The position numbers and the translations under genes are program-made. DNA of 6,129 nucleotides, from the NCBI GenBank assembly GCA_026785865.1, contig JAJAZG010000337.1, forward strand, positions 1 to 6,129, read 5' to 3'. Under the pieces are notes generated by a model. The model was not told where the DNA came from and searched no databases. It worked only from the letters and a program-made list of their open reading frames with translations. Numbering within the stretch: position 1 is the stretch's first letter; the number at the start of each line of letters is the position of its first letter. The DNA is from Pseudanabaena sp. CAN_BIN31. GTDB lineage: Bacteria > Cyanobacteriota > Cyanobacteriia > Pseudanabaenales > Pseudanabaenaceae. Shown here piece after piece: positions 5,284-6,129 of this stretch.

Positions 5284-5769
5284 TCAAGCACTAGGCTGGA
5301 TGGTAATAGTGCCGCGCATTCCTACTTCAGCGTGACCCGCGATCGCACAGTGCAACTCGTAAGTACCCGACTTAATTGGCACGAATGTCCATTCTGCGGT
5401 TGTATTTGGGCGCAGTTCTAATTCGCGAATATTGCCTTTAACTTCCACATTGCCAGCCACGACATTTTGCGTCCAGATTGCATCGGCGAAATCTTTGCTA
5501 GTGAAATAATGCTTCATCGCGCTAGGATTGCTGAGCAATAACTTGTAGCGCTTGCCCGACTCGAATGTGAAGCGATCGGGGATAAATTTGAGTTCGTTGT
5601 CGCTGTTGCTAAGACTAACTTTGATGGCGATCGCCTCTTGTTTGGTGAAATCAACTGAGGCTAGCTTGATGGGTGCAGCGATCGCCAGATTTGGACTAAT
5701 CACACAGCAAAAAGTCACAAATACAAACATGCTAAAAACTTGACTCAAAATCTTGAAGATGTTGCCCAT
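5284..5769 (-). CDS. Exported cupredoxin (type-1 copper protein)
   Basis: 161 residues from the ATG at 5767-5769, supported by AAGGAG 7 nt upstream. A signal peptide (hydrophobic core ~8-28) ends in the AIAA region near residue 31. The mature domain has the ordered type-1 copper ligands His87 (MKHYF), Cys141 (ELHC), His146 (AGHAEVGM) and Met151, as in plastocyanin-like cupredoxins. Such proteins carry electrons or bind copper in the periplasm or thylakoid lumen. The sequence differs from plastocyanin (KHYFTSKDF, and HCAIAGHAEVGMRG at the C-terminal ligand loop), so it is a cupredoxin-domain protein of unknown partner. A longer frame from 5832 adds an arginine-rich, non-signal N-terminus across a hairpin and is rejected. 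It converges with the HicB-like gene with 2 bp between stops. Confidence 0.88.
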   Translation of the reverse strand: MGNIFKILSQVFSMFVFVTFCCVISPNLAIAAPIKLASVDFTKQEAIAIKVSLSNSDNELKFIPDRFTFESGKRYKLLLSNPSAMKHYFTSKDFADAIWTQNVVAGNVEVKGNIRELELRPNTTAEWTFVPIKSGTYELHCAIAGHAEVGMRGTITIQPSA

Positions 5770-5776
5770 AGTAGCT

Positions 5777-5782
5777 CTCCTT
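5777..5782 (-). promoter_or_regulatory. Ribosome binding site AAGGAG for the cupredoxin gene
   Basis: AAGGAG on the minus strand lies 7 nt before the ATG at 5769 and decides that start over the upstream one at 5832. It directly abuts the hairpin at 5783-5819. Confidence 0.75.
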
Positions 5783-5819
5783 AAATTAGAAGTGGGCGCG
5801 CAGCGCCCCCGTCTAATTT
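5783..5819 (-). repeat. Hairpin abutting the cupredoxin ribosome binding site
   Basis: Arms 5783-5799 and 5803-5819 pair at 15 of 17 positions, with a GC-rich GGGCGC core at the tip and AAATTAGA/TCTAATTT at the base. On the minus strand the triloop is TGC and the apex GCTGCGC, as in the hairpin after cysA. It ends exactly where the Shine-Dalgarno starts, so it could affect translation or mRNA stability, or end upstream transcription. Confidence 0.65.
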
Positions 5820-5870
5820 TAGCCATTTCCATGCCGCCCTCGACATTAAATAATTGTGCAGTAATGTTAT

Positions 5871-6129
5871 GCGCCGCAGGCTCTGCCGCCTCGCCGCGTC
5901 GCGCTCCGTGTTGGCTTGCTGCTCGCGCAGCACGTCCGCCGTCTTGCGCTGCGCACCTGTGTAGAGCATCAGCAGGCGCTCCTGCAGCAGCTGCCGCGTC
6001 TGCGGTCGGCAGATCACCGGATCCACAAACACGCCATCGTCCGGATTAAACTGAATAAACTGTAGTCCGCCGTAGGCCGCAATATACTGGTCTTGTTTGC
6101 CGATCGGCGCCGCGCAGCGCTCGATCTCG
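5871..6129 (-). pseudogene. GHMP-family sugar kinase fragment (HddA-like), broken at 3' end
   Basis: The minus strand is open from the window edge and encodes 86 residues with the GHMP-kinase pattern EIERCAAPIGKQDQYIAAYG, then FIQFNPDDGVFVDPV, then LLMLYTGAQRKTADVLREQQ. This resembles D-glycero-alpha-D-manno-heptose-7-phosphate kinase (HddA) and related kinases, which phosphorylate heptose or fucose for surface polysaccharides. The ATP-binding start lies outside the window. After residue 86 (SLRR) the similarity stops: the frame runs on as ITLLHNYLMSRAAWKWLK and stops at 5781-5783, inside the cupredoxin leader. About 100 C-terminal residues typical of the family are absent. GC is about 65 % here against 40 % in the preceding 50 bases. 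It may be a decayed transferred gene or an assembly join. The exact kinase subfamily is uncertain. Confidence 0.7.

Noticed and set aside
5770..5832. N-terminal extension of the cupredoxin to 5832
   Set aside because: It crosses the 5783-5819 hairpin, adds an arginine-rich non-signal stretch, and ignores the good ribosome site before 5769.
5753..6049. Open frame on + (98 codons), Ala/Arg-rich
   Set aside because: It is the complement of the GC-rich kinase fragment and the cupredoxin leader; the low-complexity composition reflects GC bias.
1..6129. CRISPR array, tRNA or rRNA gene
   Set aside because: No regularly spaced repeats and no cloverleaf or rRNA-like sequence were seen on either strand; the HIP1 octamers are dispersed, not an array.

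Overview
The window looks like a piece of a cyanobacterial chromosome, most likely from a filamentous, Pseudanabaena-like lineage (the genus is an inference). About eighteen copies of the HIP1 octamer GCGATCGC lie between positions 85 and 5685. The gene set fits: a cyanobacterial-style DnaK tail, an EGY/S2P-type membrane protein, CysA, and small exported proteins. Base composition is moderate until about 5870, then turns abruptly GC-rich.

Left part (1-2010): the C-terminal end of an Hsp70/DnaK gene on + converges with a 520-residue polytopic M50/S2P-family protein on -. A perfect 21-bp bidirectional terminator hairpin separates them. The S2P protein has RELAM where the zinc-binding HExxH should be, so it is predicted to be a pseudoprotease.

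Middle (2011-3930): a 412-bp intergenic region holds a MITE-like nested inverted repeat (2093-2206) and a second hairpin (2242-2289). It is followed by a stand-alone cysA (sulfate/thiosulfate ABC transporter ATPase) that ends in a perfect 31-bp hairpin, and then by a small secreted protein of unknown function.

Right part (3949-5769): a terminator and a cyanobacterial double-hairpin repeat precede a secreted TPR protein on -. It is divergent from an orphan HicB-like antitoxin on +, which in turn converges with an exported type-1 copper (cupredoxin) protein on -. The stop codons of those last two genes are only 2 bp apart.

Right edge (5871-6129): a GC-rich (about 65 %) fragment on - resembles the middle of a GHMP-family sugar kinase of the HddA type. 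It lacks its C-terminal part and is joined to AT-richer sequence. This may be a transferred gene remnant or an assembly chimera.

No single operon ties the genes together; most are single transcription units bounded by hairpins. The most interesting cross-cutting signal is that six unrelated inverted repeats here share the apex heptamer GCTNNGC (a triloop starting with T), although their arms differ. No complete new defence or metabolic system is visible.
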